The notes beneath the pieces are model-generated. The model had not been told where the DNA came from and did not search any database. It saw nothing but the letters and a program-made list of their open reading frames with translations. Below are positions 34,055 through 44,409 of a stretch of 64,000 bases of DNA, in pieces (positions within the stretch are counted from its first letter, which is position 1; each line of letters opens with the position of its first letter). A program made the translations under genes and the position numbers. The DNA lies in NCBI RefSeq assembly GCF_000516985.1, contig NW_006917097.1, positions 930,001 to 994,000 of the forward strand, given 5' to 3'. This DNA is from Pestalotiopsis fici W106-1. Lineage: Eukaryota > Ascomycota > Sordariomycetes > Amphisphaeriales > Sporocadaceae.

Positions 34055-34849
34055 CTAGGCAGTCTTCTTCCACATTGTATAAACACCAATCAAACTGCTA
34101 ACCGTACCGGCCAAGCCCACGACACCATCGTCAAAGTCAATCCACGAGAGCGCCGAGGCAGGTGTGGTGAAATCGCAGAGATCCGAGATGAGCTGTAGTC
34201 TTGCAGCAGCCCGCTCACTAGAATCAAATGTCAGCAGCAGCACTTTTGGCAGAAACAATAGGGGTGTGCGAGTCCAGGAATACGGTCTCTGGGACTACTA
34301 TACTCACATTCCAATGCGCTTGGCCTCTACAACACCCTCGCCCTCCTTCTTGTCGACCTTGACTTCTCTCTCCCTCAGCCTGTACAGGGTATAGGACTGG
34401 GCTGCGATGCTGAACAACAGGCCGAAGGCCCAGAACCTGTAGGCCTCCTTTTGCACATTCTTGGCGCCCTCCCACTTCTTGACGCCCAGCGCATCCAGCA
34501 CCGTGGCCGTGTCAAAAGTCAGGTATCCGGCGTAGCCGAGCTGTCTGCCGACGGTGGTGTACCGCAGCACCGGGTCAATGGTCTTGGAGTCGGCGGCCAC
34601 GGCGGCGGCCTTGAGGTGCTCGACGTTCTTGCCGACGCGGAGCAGCTTGCGCGCCAGGCCAAACTGCTTCTTGATGGCTTCAAAGGGTGCAATCTCGGCC
34701 TTGGTGCCGTTGGTCCGGAACAGGTACCAAGCGTAGAAGCGAGAAAAGTACTGCAGGGTGCGCATAAGCTTATCGCGGCCCATGGTAGTCGCGATAAACT
34801 TGAGGTAGTGGGCCACCGAAGGGTGGTAGATGACTGCGTCGGCGACCAT
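34055..34849 (-). CDS. PEX11: Peroxisomal membrane protein PEX11
   Basis: Two exons (34308-34849 and 34055-34217, minus strand) give 234 residues, the usual PEX11 length. PEX11 bends and elongates the peroxisomal membrane and promotes division, and has been linked to fatty-acid metabolite passage. The family order is visible: an N-terminal amphipathic helix region (LMRTLQYFSRFYAWYLFR), then LARKLLRVGKNVEHLKAA, a central helix pair (YAGYLTFDTATVLDALGV and FWAFGLLFSIAAQSYTLYRL), and the C-terminal helix DGVVGLAGTVSSLIGVYTMW. Joining at the GTGAGT donor and TAG acceptor restores IGIERAAARLQLISDLCDF. Two CCGAGG boxes lie about 340 bases upstream. Confidence 0.95.
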
Positions 34850-35687
34850 GATGGGCGATTTTTGGTGCTTGTGCCTCTTGTCGCGTGCTGGTGTACGTAG
34901 ATGTCTTCTTCAGCGGCGGTGATGATCAGCAGCGACAATATTCAATTATCGCGCTGTGCTGAGTCCGAGTTTCGCTCGCGTGGTGAAAATGATACGGGAC
35001 GTGGGCGGAAACGATAGAGAGAATAGGATCGGAGTCCGAACTCAATATCCCTTGCTGAAGAGGGTAGATAATTGAAAGAAGGAGAGAAAATTCCAACTAT
35101 CAAACACAAATAAGCCAATCTACGGTCAAAATGGGATCACTTTACAGTCAGACGGGGTCTTGTCTCCAATCCGCCGATTCACATGCCGAGGTCCACCGAG
35201 GCACTTGCCAAAGTCATGGCAGTTGGACACGAATGGCTCGCTGACGCGGGAATGCACCGACGAATGTTGCTGCTTTCTTCGGGAGCCAATTCCCCGTTTT
35301 GCTAGCGAAAGAATGCGCTAAACAGGCCAGAATCCACAGGGGCTTCCAGTGGGCAAGTGGGTAATCAATGGGAGCTGCAATCCAAAGGTCTGGGGTAAAA
35401 ACCGGCGACTGGTTTGATCCCATTCCGTCGTGGTCGCGCCGCCCAGGCTATTTGCATAATTCACCATGTTGCACAAGAGCACTTTTATGCAACAACCCAG
35501 TCGGATTAACCCACCACGCGACTTGGGCTCCAGATAATTTTGCTAGCAGCAGCCAAGCAAAGCCAGAAGCGCAGCGCATCATCCCGGGGCCAAGCTCAGG
35601 AGCTCTGGTTCCTTTTACTACTGTACAAGAGAGATACGGCGATCGCTGCTTGGACCTGGTCGTCGCATATATACGTCTGTCTTGACA
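34850..35687. promoter_or_regulatory. Divergent upstream region of PEX11 and mitochondrial uS7m
   Basis: These 838 bases separate two divergent organelle-related genes. The only notable motif is the CCGAGG pair at 35186-35201. No gene is seen inside. Confidence 0.5.
35186..35201 (+). promoter_or_regulatory. Tandem CCGAGG boxes (candidate FarA/FarB sites) upstream of PEX11
   Basis: Two direct copies of CCGAGG start exactly ten bases apart (35186 and 35196). The complement CCTCGG is the known core bound by the fatty-acid-responsive Zn2Cys6 regulators FarA and FarB in Aspergillus. Binding here is inferred. Confidence 0.4.
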
Positions 35688-36628
35688 ATGGCCTCGAAAT
35701 TGAACCCTTGGGGTGTTTGCCGGAATCTGTGCATACGGTCACGGCCGGCACTGCAGACGACGGAGCGACGGATCGCCTTTCCCATTGCGAAAAGAGGCCT
35801 GGCAGACGATACCACGACGAAATCAAACGGCACAGACGCTTCCTCGATACCGCCGCCAACAGAATCAGCACCAATTGTTCGCCGGACCGAAGTATTTGCC
35901 GACAATTGGCTAAACGCCGAGGCATTGTCCAGGCTGGAACAGGCTGCTGCCGGGCAGGAACTGTACGATGATGAAATAGGACACAAGTTTGGAATGCCCA
36001 CGCCGCCGGGCAAGAACGACAAGTTGCAGGACAGATACCCGGCCGTTATCCACCAAATTTCGAGAATTTTGATGCGGGATGGCAAGCTCAGTGTTGCCGA
36101 GAGGGTAAGATTCGCACCAAACACCTACAACTACATGCCATGATTGATACACGGGGACCTGACATTACTTTACAGCACGTGGGACTGATTCTCAACTTTC
36201 TGCGAACCACACCAGCACCCAAAGTCAACCCCATGCGACCCCTACTGCCAGGTTCGCCGCCTCCAGAGCAGCTACCTCTAGACCCCGTTCTCTACCTCAC
36301 CCTCGCCATCGACAGCGTGGCGCCCTTGGTGCGCGTCAGGATGATGAAGGGCATGGCCGGTGGTGGTCAGGCCCTCGAAGTACCAGAGCCTCTGACGTTG
36401 CGGCAACGGCGGCGGACGGCCATACTGTGGATCCTGGACGTGGTCAACAAGAAGAAGTCGAGGGGTAGTGGAAAGAAGCAGTTTGCATCCCGCGTGGGCG
36501 AGGAGTTGGTCGCCGTCGTCGAGGGACGGTCGTCGGTGTGGGACAAGAGGCAGATTGTGCACAAGCTGTCGACATCTTCCCGAGCCAACCTGAACCACCC
36601 GGCCATGCTTGCCCAGCGTCGCAAGTAA
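35688..36628 (+). CDS. RSM7: Mitochondrial small-subunit ribosomal protein uS7m
   Basis: Two exons (35688-36104, 36176-36628) give 289 residues. uS7m nucleates assembly of the 3' domain of the mitochondrial small rRNA. An Arg-rich, acid-poor N-terminus ending IAKRGLADD is a good mitochondrial presequence. The S7 domain starts around DKLQDRYPAVIHQISRILMRDGKLSVAER and continues across the intron with HVGLILNFLRT. It later has LYLTLAIDSVAPLVRVR and the Arg/Lys-rich TLRQRRRTAILWILD and GKKQFASRVGEEL. The in-frame codon before the ATG is a TTG, so 35688 is the true start. The intron has a GTAAGA donor and CAG acceptor. Confidence 0.92.
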
Positions 36629-37230
36629 TGATTTGACTGACATGGGGGCCAAGGAAAATGAAAAGGGTATGCGATTGGGTTTAGCTGTATGATAAAGAGT
36701 GTACATATGTGTACTGATATCTGAATTCCGTCAGAATTTGCACAGGTTCCAACTAGTCCAATGAGGATGACCTGAACAGAGCAAAAGAAATTACATTGTC
36801 AAACTTGCTTTATTGAGAATTCGGATTCACAGTATACCAGTAGGGATTTCCGTCAATTGCGCCCTTGAGCCACTATTGATTTTACCCTGAATGTTTTATT
36901 CGATATAAATAAAATAATGAGCTTGTAAGCCACTTAGACATCAACCAAGCAGAATTGTCATCTGCCCTTTTGGCCATTCAACCAGAATGACACGCTCTAG
37001 TGGTGAAAATCCAGAGTGCTTCCTGACAGTCCCCTTATAGTACATTGTGCCCCATTGATGAAAGCAATCTTTCAATGTCAGTATGATGGTCTCCACCATA
37101 AGGTAGATCCGACTTACAATGATGGCCCTCTAGAAAATAGTGACCGGATATCTCCAAAATAATTCACATTGTAAAAGTCGCAAATCCTCAGAACCACACC
37201 CCTAATTTTGTCACGGACGTAGGAACCAGG

Positions 37231-37431
37231 TCAGACAGAGCAATGACCCGTTTGGCCCGCCGGGAGACAGCCGCCTGCTCGGCGCCAGAGGCGATGTTTC
37301 CAGACCGTGTCCTCGACAGTAAAGGTGCTATAGGTGTCGTTGTCCTTGGTGCTCGTACCGCTGCCAGTCGGTTGCTCCCGCCGCTTTGGAGGCGCACGGG
37401 TTTGAGGCTTTACTGCTGTCATGTTTGGCAT
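37231..37431 (-). CDS. Possible small gene, 66 residues, maybe frameshifted or spliced
   Basis: The ATG at 37431 has a strong context (CACC before it). The reading frame starts with a basic, Pro/Thr-rich segment, then YSTFTVEDTVWKHRLWR, which looks protein-like. After that it becomes Gly/Cys-rich and stops. Another frame continues from the same point as EQAAVSRRAKRVIALSDL to 37188. Either there is a one-base shift near 37280, or a missed intron, or this is chance. No family is recognised. Confidence 0.3.
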   Translation of the reverse strand: MPNMTAVKPQTRAPPKRREQPTGSGTSTKDNDTYSTFTVEDTVWKHRLWRRAGGCLPAGQTGHCSV

Positions 37432-38813
37432 GGTGACTTTTGACTGTTTTAGGGTAAATGAATATGGTGTTGGATTATATTTGGTATATTGCTTTGGTAT
37501 ACATTAATCTCGTGGGGGAAATTAGTAAAGCCTTTATACTATCCATCGCAACCTCATTGCAACACTCTGGTCTATAATTGGAATATAGCCAACCCAAGCC
37601 ACGCTGCGTGCCCCCCACGTTTGTACTGGGTATTATGGGCATGGCTATGCGGTTCTGGGCTGAGTCAGCTGCAGGTGGCATCTCACCAGAGCCTCGCACA
37701 TGTAAACTCCATATTGTGGACAGAATATGACAATCTGTGGGGCGTCGAAGCGGTGAAGAATATCCCATGGAAAGACTGTGACAAGGAAATAACAGTTCCA
37801 ATGCTGATTGATCATGTTTCAACTGCCACATTTGCTAATCGAAATGCTAGTTTGCACATTCTTGGCCTGCTCGAATCGGATGACGCCCATGCGGGCAGTA
37901 GTTTGCGTAACCGTCTTACCGGTGTGAGCATGGCTCCCAGGACTGGTAACATGGGTTTTGTGGTTCGTCATATTGACCTTGATGCACGGCCACTCCGTGA
38001 TATGCTCATCCTCGATCTGCACAGCAAACACAATAATTCCAAAGTGGGATGAATGTTAGGTAATCTTGACGAAAGCAATTTGTATCACATTTCTTGTTTC
38101 TTTGCCCGTAATAGCCTTTCCTATTTCCACAAGACATGAGCTTGTGTGTCAGATGCTTGTTGTCATTATCATGACATGGCACGAATCTGTCTCTTCGGAG
38201 TTTTCAGACATTGCCATCATTCCAAGTATCTTGTATCAAAACTATCATTTCGATTCGACATTATCCCAAAAGACTGGTAGACTAGGTTCAATCGACGTGA
38301 TTAACAGCCTTTTCATGACCTCCAAGAAATGTTGAATACGACGTCTTGATCGTTATTCCGGATTTTGCCAATCGGCAGAGAGAAAAGAGATCCAAGGAAT
38401 TTATACCAAACTTGTCGCCGCCTCCCACTGATCGAGATAATTATGATTGATGATTGGTCAATTTGTGTTTTGCCGCTGTAAACCCCTGAACCTTGACAAG
38501 AGACGGCATTTGATTTGGAGATGACCTCCATCAACAACCCCTCGTCCTCCTTGGTGAGGGATGTCTCTGATAATTGCAACTCTTTGGGACATTAAACAGC
38601 AGACTCGGATTCCATCCTCCCATTACCTGAACTCGAACAGAACCTTGTACATGTTGTAACTTGAGGGTACAAGAATTATCAAGAAGCTTTTGATTTCTCA
38701 ACGGCGACTACAGTCAAATCTCGGCAGCTACAACTGTGGCTAATCTCGAAATCTGGCCTCATGACTGATTTGGCATAACTAAGGACCTTTCATGTCCCGA
38801 TATACCCGACTGT

Positions 38814-38835
38814 TTGGCTTGCCTCGGCGAGCCAA
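38814..38835. promoter_or_regulatory. Near-perfect palindrome just upstream of the P450 start codon
   Basis: TTGGCTTGCC and GGCGAGCCAA face each other around a two-base centre, with one G-T pair in ten. It ends 12 bases before the ATG and contains CCTCGG at 38822-38827. It may be a protein-binding site, or a leader hairpin if transcription starts upstream. Confidence 0.4.
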
Positions 38836-38847
38836 GGGTCCTCAATA

Positions 38848-40422
38848 ATGTCGCTCAACATGCTGCTATTGCCTCCATGGCTTCTTGCCGGCTTCATCAC
38901 GGTCTATACAGCCATTTACTGGTTCTCGACTCGGCCTCATGATGCACGCGAACCACCCGTTATCCCATCGGGGATCCCTTACGTTGGCCATTTGCTGGGC
39001 ATGGTTCTCCAGGGCGGCCGCTACATCAAAGAGCTCGGGCTTGAACACTCAAAGAAGCCCATCTTTACCCTCGCCGTGCCCAACTCGCGCATCTACATTG
39101 TGACGGACGCATCGTTGGCGGCAGCGGTCCAGCGGTCGTCGAGAGCCCTGTCTTTTACCCCTATTATCCCAGAAGTGACGGAGAGGGTTTTTGGACTCGA
39201 CAAGGCCACCAAGGCGATTGCTAGCAAGAACCTGGACCCCGGACCCGGCGAGACAGGAGGTTTTCTGTCCGAGATTCAAGAAATGACGTACGCGTGGCTT
39301 GGCCCGGGGGATTATCTCGGCCAACTGACTTTGGAGGCGGTACGGGAGATGAAAATCGAGGTTGAACATTGCAAAAACATGATCAGTTTGAAAGTCAGCC
39401 AAACCGACACAGTTGATCTTTTGGGCTGGGTACAGCGCCTCGTTTCCATTTCAACGGCAAAGTATCTGTACGGCCCCGACAATCCAATCGCTCGCAATCC
39501 TGGACTCGTCGAGGCATTCTGGGACTTTGACCACGGGCTCGGCCTGCTCCTTTTTAATGTCCTACCCGCTATAACGGCTCCGAGAGCGTGGAGAGGAAGA
39601 GAAAAGCTCGTGGCGGCGCTTGCTGAATACCTCGAGAGCGGCACGTACAAGACGGGATCGAAAATCATACAGGAGCGGGTGAGAATAGCCCTCAAACATG
39701 GCTGGACATTGCAAACGGCCGCACGAGAAGAACTTTCCTTCTTGTTTGCGGGTATAGTCAATGCAACGACCTCGACGTTCTGGATTGTCTTGCAGATATT
39801 TGCAAATCCAGATCTGCTTGCTGGTGTTCGCGGCGAGCTACAAAACGTCATGATCAAGGGAAAAGAGGCAGGCCCTAATACTCTGGCCATTGATGACCTC
39901 CGAAATAATTGTCCGCTCCTGGTAGCAGTATACCGAGAATGTCTGAGGCTCAACTCGGACAACAACAGCATACGCATGGTCAAGCAGACAACCATTCTCG
40001 CAGACCGCTGGTATCTAGCAAAGGGATCAATTGTCCAGATAGCTGGCGGCGTTATTCATGCCGACCCGTCAATCTGGGGTTCGAATGTGTACGAATTCGA
40101 CCCGACTCGTTTCCTCGGCCATGACGGGTTGGAATCCGAGAGACGAAAGGAACGACAGTTTCACCCGGCAGCCTTTCGGGCCTTTGGCGGAGGAAAGACT
40201 CTCTGCCCTGGCCGTCATTTTGCCATGTCCGAGATACTCAGCTTGGTCGCCCTCATCGTCCTGCAGTTTGATATCGAGGCACCCAAAGGTGGCAGGATCA
40301 AGGTCCCGAAAAAGAATGACACGGTTCTGCCCGTTCATATCTTGGAACCTGCTGAGCTGGTGAAAGTATTGCTGAGACCTCGCGATGGAGGGACCGTACG
40401 CATTACTCTCACTCGCGAGTAG
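38848..40422 (+). CDS. Cytochrome P450, CYP7/CYP8-like group
   Basis: This is an intronless 524-residue heme-thiolate enzyme. An N-terminal membrane anchor (LLLPPWLLAGFITVYTAIYW) is followed by a Pro-rich hinge. Signature elements are the I-helix FAGIVNATTSTFW (about 300-312), the K-helix ECLR (Glu364) and the heme loop FGGGKTLCPGRHFA with Cys453. In the I-helix the usual acid of AGxDTT is Asn, as in sterol/oxysterol 7-hydroxylases (CYP7) and prostacyclin-synthase-like (CYP8) enzymes. The substrate is unknown. Fungal members of this group are often annotated as 7B1-like without biochemical proof. Its neighbours are not secondary-metabolite genes. No intron signs interrupt the frame. Confidence 0.92.
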   Translation: MSLNMLLLPPWLLAGFITVYTAIYWFSTRPHDAREPPVIPSGIPYVGHLLGMVLQGGRYIKELGLEHSKKPIFTLAVPNSRIYIVTDASLAAAVQRSSRALSFTPIIPEVTERVFGLDKATKAIASKNLDPGPGETGGFLSEIQEMTYAWLGPGDYLGQLTLEAVREMKIEVEHCKNMISLKVSQTDTVDLLGWVQRLVSISTAKYLYGPDNPIARNPGLVEAFWDFDHGLGLLLFNVLPAITAPRAWRGREKLVAALAEYLESGTYKTGSKIIQERVRIALKHGWTLQTAAREELSFLFAGIVNATTSTFWIVLQIFANPDLLAGVRGELQNVMIKGKEAGPNTLAIDDLRNNCPLLVAVYRECLRLNSDNNSIRMVKQTTILADRWYLAKGSIVQIAGGVIHADPSIWGSNVYEFDPTRFLGHDGLESERRKERQFHPAAFRAFGGGKTLCPGRHFAMSEILSLVALIVLQFDIEAPKGGRIKVPKKNDTVLPVHILEPAELVKVLLRPRDGGTVRITLTRE

Positions 40423-41071
40423 AGAACCATACCTCTGAATTTTGTACAAGAGGAATATATAGTTTCTGCCTTTCTGGGGGGTTTCTGGTCTATATGTAAT
40501 AGAATTATGCAACTTGGTATACAACATGCCTGCTCTCTGGTTGCTGTATTGCCCAGGTACAACGTATATCGAGCAACTTTTGACTACATGTGTGGTAAGT
40601 TGATGCTCTTGATTTATTCGTTGCACTATACTTTCATCACTTGTCCCCAATCCATGAAAGAGTGTCTAATGTACGTCTACTCGAGTATGACAACTTGTGT
40701 ATGCGCATGACTTGCAACTTGGAACCTCTCACATGTGAAGAAACGCTAATGGGTGGCCGACGCTAAGCCTCTGGGCCGGTCTTAGCGTTGAGCATGTGCC
40801 CCGGCCTCTGGGGAAAGAAATGCTAGGGGACTGATGTCAGCTCCGACAGGGATCATCGCTTAAAGCTCCAAAGGTTCCGAGGTTCAATGTGGGGAGGATG
40901 CAGGCCAGATGCCCATTGTCTGTCTGTCTTCTTAACAAGCTCGGCGTCGTCGTCGTCGCATGTCTACTTTTCTCTCCTTCTCCCATTTTCCCATCATCTG
41001 TCTCCTTTTCTCTAACAATTCATAATTACTTGTTTGTTTAGAAGGAGCAAGAATACCTCACAATAGACAAA
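40423..41071. other. Intergenic, promoter of the peroxisomal thiolase
   Basis: There is no gene. A CCGAGG box lies at 40877 and a CT-rich leader follows before the ATG at 41072. Confidence 0.5.
40877..40882 (+). promoter_or_regulatory. CCGAGG box upstream of thiolase (candidate FarA/FarB site)
   Basis: This single copy is about 190 bases before the thiolase ATG. The core matches the fatty-acid response element of Aspergillus beta-oxidation genes. A six-base word occurs often by chance, so this is suggestive only. Confidence 0.3.
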
Positions 41072-42613
41072 ATGGGTGGTAAGTAGTGAGCCCGCCTACA
41101 GCAAACACAACCGCGTCGCAAGTCGAGTCTCCCTTGCTTGCTGCTGCGACCACGGCGATCCCATCACATGCTGACCCAGACACACACTACAGCCGCCGAC
41201 AGATTACAACAAATCTCCAACCAGGTTGCTGGCTCAAAGTCAGCAAAGGAGCGCCTTTTGATCAAGAGCCCTGATGATGTACGTTGCAGCAATATCCACC
41301 GCCCTTTTCTCTTTCATCCGTCCAGATATGCGCATCAATACCATGCATTAGAAACTAACCCTCACGGCTCCTTTACAGATTGTCGTAACGGCATGTCTTC
41401 GTACCGCATTCACAAAGGGCGGCAAGGGTGGCTTCAAGGACACGGCAGCAGCTGATTTGATGGCCGGCGCCCTCAAGGGCCTGATTGAGCGGTCCAAGAT
41501 TGACCCGTCGCTCGTCGAGGATGTCTGCGTCGGTGAGGTGCTGGCCCCCGGAGGCGGTGCCACCGAGATGCGCGCAGCTGCCCTCGTCGCCGGCTTCCCC
41601 GAGACCACGGCCGTCCGCACCCTCAACCGTCAGTGCTCGAGCGGTCTGCAGGCCTGCATTGATGTCGCCAACCAGATCAAGAGCGGCATGATTGAGATTG
41701 GTGTCGGTGCCGGTGTCGAGAGCATGAGCACACAGTACGGGTATGTGAATATAATCTCTTCGTGTCTCATCTTTTGTAACGGACCACGCAACTGACATGT
41801 GCCTTTTCCAATAGTCCTGCTGCCGTAAGCGAGTTCTCCGAGCTCCTCGAGTCGCACCCCGAGTCGGCCAACTGCAAGGTGCCCATGGGCGTGCTGTCGG
41901 AGCAAATGGCGGCAGACCGCAACATTAGCCGCGCAGACCAAGACGCATTCGCGGCATCGTCGTACTACAAGGCCACCAAGGCCCAGGAGGCCGGCCTGTT
42001 TGACGAGGAGATCCACCCGCTGACGGTCCAAGTAGAGGACCCCAAGTCGGGCGAGACCAAGACGGTAACCATTTCCAAGGATGACGGCGTGCGCGCCGGT
42101 GTGACCAAGGAGTCGCTCGGCAAGATGAAGGGCGCCTTTGCCAAGGGCGGCTCCATCCACGCCGGTAACGCCTCGCAAATCTCGGACGGCGCCGCTGCTG
42201 TGCTCATGATGAAGCGCTCCACGGCCGAGCGTCTCGGTCAGACCATTTTGGGCAAGTACGTCGCCGCCTCTATTGTCGGCGTCAAGCCCTTGCTCATGGG
42301 TATCGGCCCCTGGAAGGCCATCCCTGCCGTCTTTGAAAAGGCGGGCATCACCAAGGACGATGTGGACATTTTCGAGATCAACGAGGCCTTTGCCAGCCAG
42401 TGCCTGTGGTGCGCCAATGAGCTCGGCCTCGACATGGCCAAGATCAACCCCAAGGGTGGTGCCATTGCTTTTGGCCACCCTCTTGGTTGCACCGGTGCCC
42501 GACAGGTCAGCACATTGCTCTACGAGCTGAGGAGGCGTGGAGAAAAGGTTGGTGTCACGAGTATGTGTGTTGGTACTGGTATGGGTATGGCTGCTGTTTG
42601 GGTTGCCGAGTAG
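41072..42613 (+). CDS. POT1: Peroxisomal 3-ketoacyl-CoA thiolase
   Basis: Four exons (41072-41078, 41193-41278, 41379-41740, 41815-42613) give 417 residues. The enzyme performs the last step of beta-oxidation, releasing acetyl-CoA from 3-ketoacyl-CoA. Near the N-terminus RLQQISNQV fits a PTS2 peroxisomal signal (R-L-x5-Q-V), read by Pex7. The nucleophile Cys lies in LNRQCSSGLQA, and later motifs are NEAFA, GGAIAFGHPLGCTGAR and MCVGTGMG with the second active-site Cys. Exon 1 is only ATG GGT G, so the PTS2 comes wholly from exon 2. The introns carry GTAAGT, GTACGT and GTATGT donors. It belongs functionally with PEX11 in this window. Confidence 0.95.
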
Positions 42614-42849
42614 TATATTCCATCATCACAAGTGTTTTATAACCAACGGCATTGAATATGGATAAAAGAATGCATAGCAATCCATGGTATTGAACTTTGT
42701 GCGTTGAGATTTTTAATAGACACCATCTCACACCATTGGTATGCGCATCGGTTGTAAAGTGACCACGACATTTGATTGTTCTATCATTCAATTTCTGCAG
42801 GCCCATGATTTCAGTCCAGAATGGGAGCCAAAGGAGAACAATCCTCTGC

Positions 42850-44409
42850 CTATGAGAAATTCTCCAAATGGCCCCCTACACCTCGATCCTTGGCCAGCTT
42901 GATAATGTCCATTCCCACCACAAGATCCATCAAACCAAGTCCGACACTCTTGTAAATCACATTGCCCGCCGTGAGCCACCTGGCCAAATGATCGTCGCGC
43001 TTTTGCTTGGCAGCGTCGACCGATGCTTGGCTGGAATTCCGCCTCTTGTGGAAAAAGCTGCCGCTCTGCGAGCGGGACGGACTGGAAGGTCTCGACGAGG
43101 ACCGGTTGGAAGAGCCCTCTTCTTTGGAATTCGTCGATCCGTAAACGGTCGACATGGCAGAGCTTCCAGTGGTACCTAGTGAAAGAGCATCGAGATCCGA
43201 AGACATGTCGGTTGAGCCACGCGTAGATTCTGAAGCAATGGATTCCTCCTCTTCTACCATGCGAGCCTTGTGAATCATGGCCAGTTCGCCAAGTCTATGA
43301 AATGTCAATATTTTCCTTCCCCAATGGGACACTATCGGGCCGTAATAAGGGGTAAGACTCACTCGACAAGCTGATTTGGCTCTAGACGCGCCTCAATGAC
43401 TTCACCGGCATCCCTCAGAGCCCCATCCAGCGTGTCAACAATAATGACGCCGCCTTCGACAGCATGTTTGTGGAGATGCACTCCGTGACCGTGAGTCTTG
43501 ACTGCCTGTTCAAGCAATTCTCGCGGTAGCTCCCGCATCTCGGGCGTAAAGCTGCCAATGGCCACAATCAGCCTTCCTCGCCGTCTACCCTCGTGGCTGG
43601 TGAGTATACTGGCCTCAAACAGCGGATCCATACTGGGCGTAGTGCAGTATATAACGTCGGCTGACCTGACATGGTCCTTGAGCAGACGATTAAACTCTCC
43701 GTATCCCGGCGTCAGAACACTGAATTGGGCATTCTCCCAACCCTCCCTCTGCTTGACTTCTGGGGGGACCGCATAAAACTTTTGTAGAATGTGCCTGGCA
43801 TTCTCACTAAAGCGGCGATTGATGACATTGATGGTCCGGATCGTGGGCCCCCTCAGCATCAGCGCCAGTCGAATGTGCCAGTACGCCTGTAGACCGGAGC
43901 CAAAGACGGTAAGAGTTCGTACATGTTGGCGCTTCTGCAGTAGGCATGACGAAGCGAGTGCAGTTCGAAAGGCCGTCAAAGTCTGGGCATGAAGAAAGCC
44001 AATCGGTGTGCCCAGCGGAGAATACAGGGTTAAAGAACCGGTGGGTTTTATTCTTGGTTGGGATGGGTCCGTGTCTGGCGAAGAAGCCGTCATGACTATT
44101 GAGTCCTCAGAGTTAGTCCTGGTCATGTCCAGCCGAATAAAGGAGACAACAGCTAGGTAGATGCTTGCCTTTTACTCCGTGTCCTGCAGTGCTACACGAG
44201 GGCATGAACATGGTCGTCGCATTCGTAGTATTGGAGTGGATAGTGGTCCTGTCCGGCTGGTGGATCAGGCCGGCCTCGATCGACTGTGTACCCGTCGAGT
44301 ACTCGTGAAGTGCGCATTTCAGCGAGTGCGCGAGTGATTCGGCGTCTTCGCGAGTCAACGACTCGAGAAGGCTGCGGATATCCTCGTCCGAAAGAACCGC
44401 CAGAGACAT
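42850..44409 (-). CDS. Ornithine cyclodeaminase/mu-crystallin family protein
   Basis: Three exons (44169-44409, 43363-44095, 42850-43294, minus strand) give 472 residues. The family binds NAD(P) and includes ornithine cyclodeaminase, ketimine reductases and mu-crystallin. The N-terminus MSLAVLSDEDIRSLL is typical. The Rossmann core shows LTVFGSGLQAYWHIRLAL, then INRRFSENA, and DVIYCTTPSMDPLF. Intron 1 begins GCAAGC rather than GT. This GC-AG junction restores the Lys in HGVKV, which homologs keep. The third exon carries a Ser-rich low-complexity insert of about 75 residues before the final conserved helices (NVIYKSVGLGLMDLVVGMDI), making it longer than usual. The substrate is unknown. Confidence 0.88.

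Larger units (their letters stand above)
36629..38847. other. Intergenic region with one weak small-gene candidate
   Basis: Apart from the small frame at 37231-37431, nothing is convincing. A plus-strand stretch open to 38052 has its first in-frame ATG only near 37801 and encodes no recognisable protein. The right end is the P450 promoter, with a palindrome just before the start codon. Confidence 0.4.
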
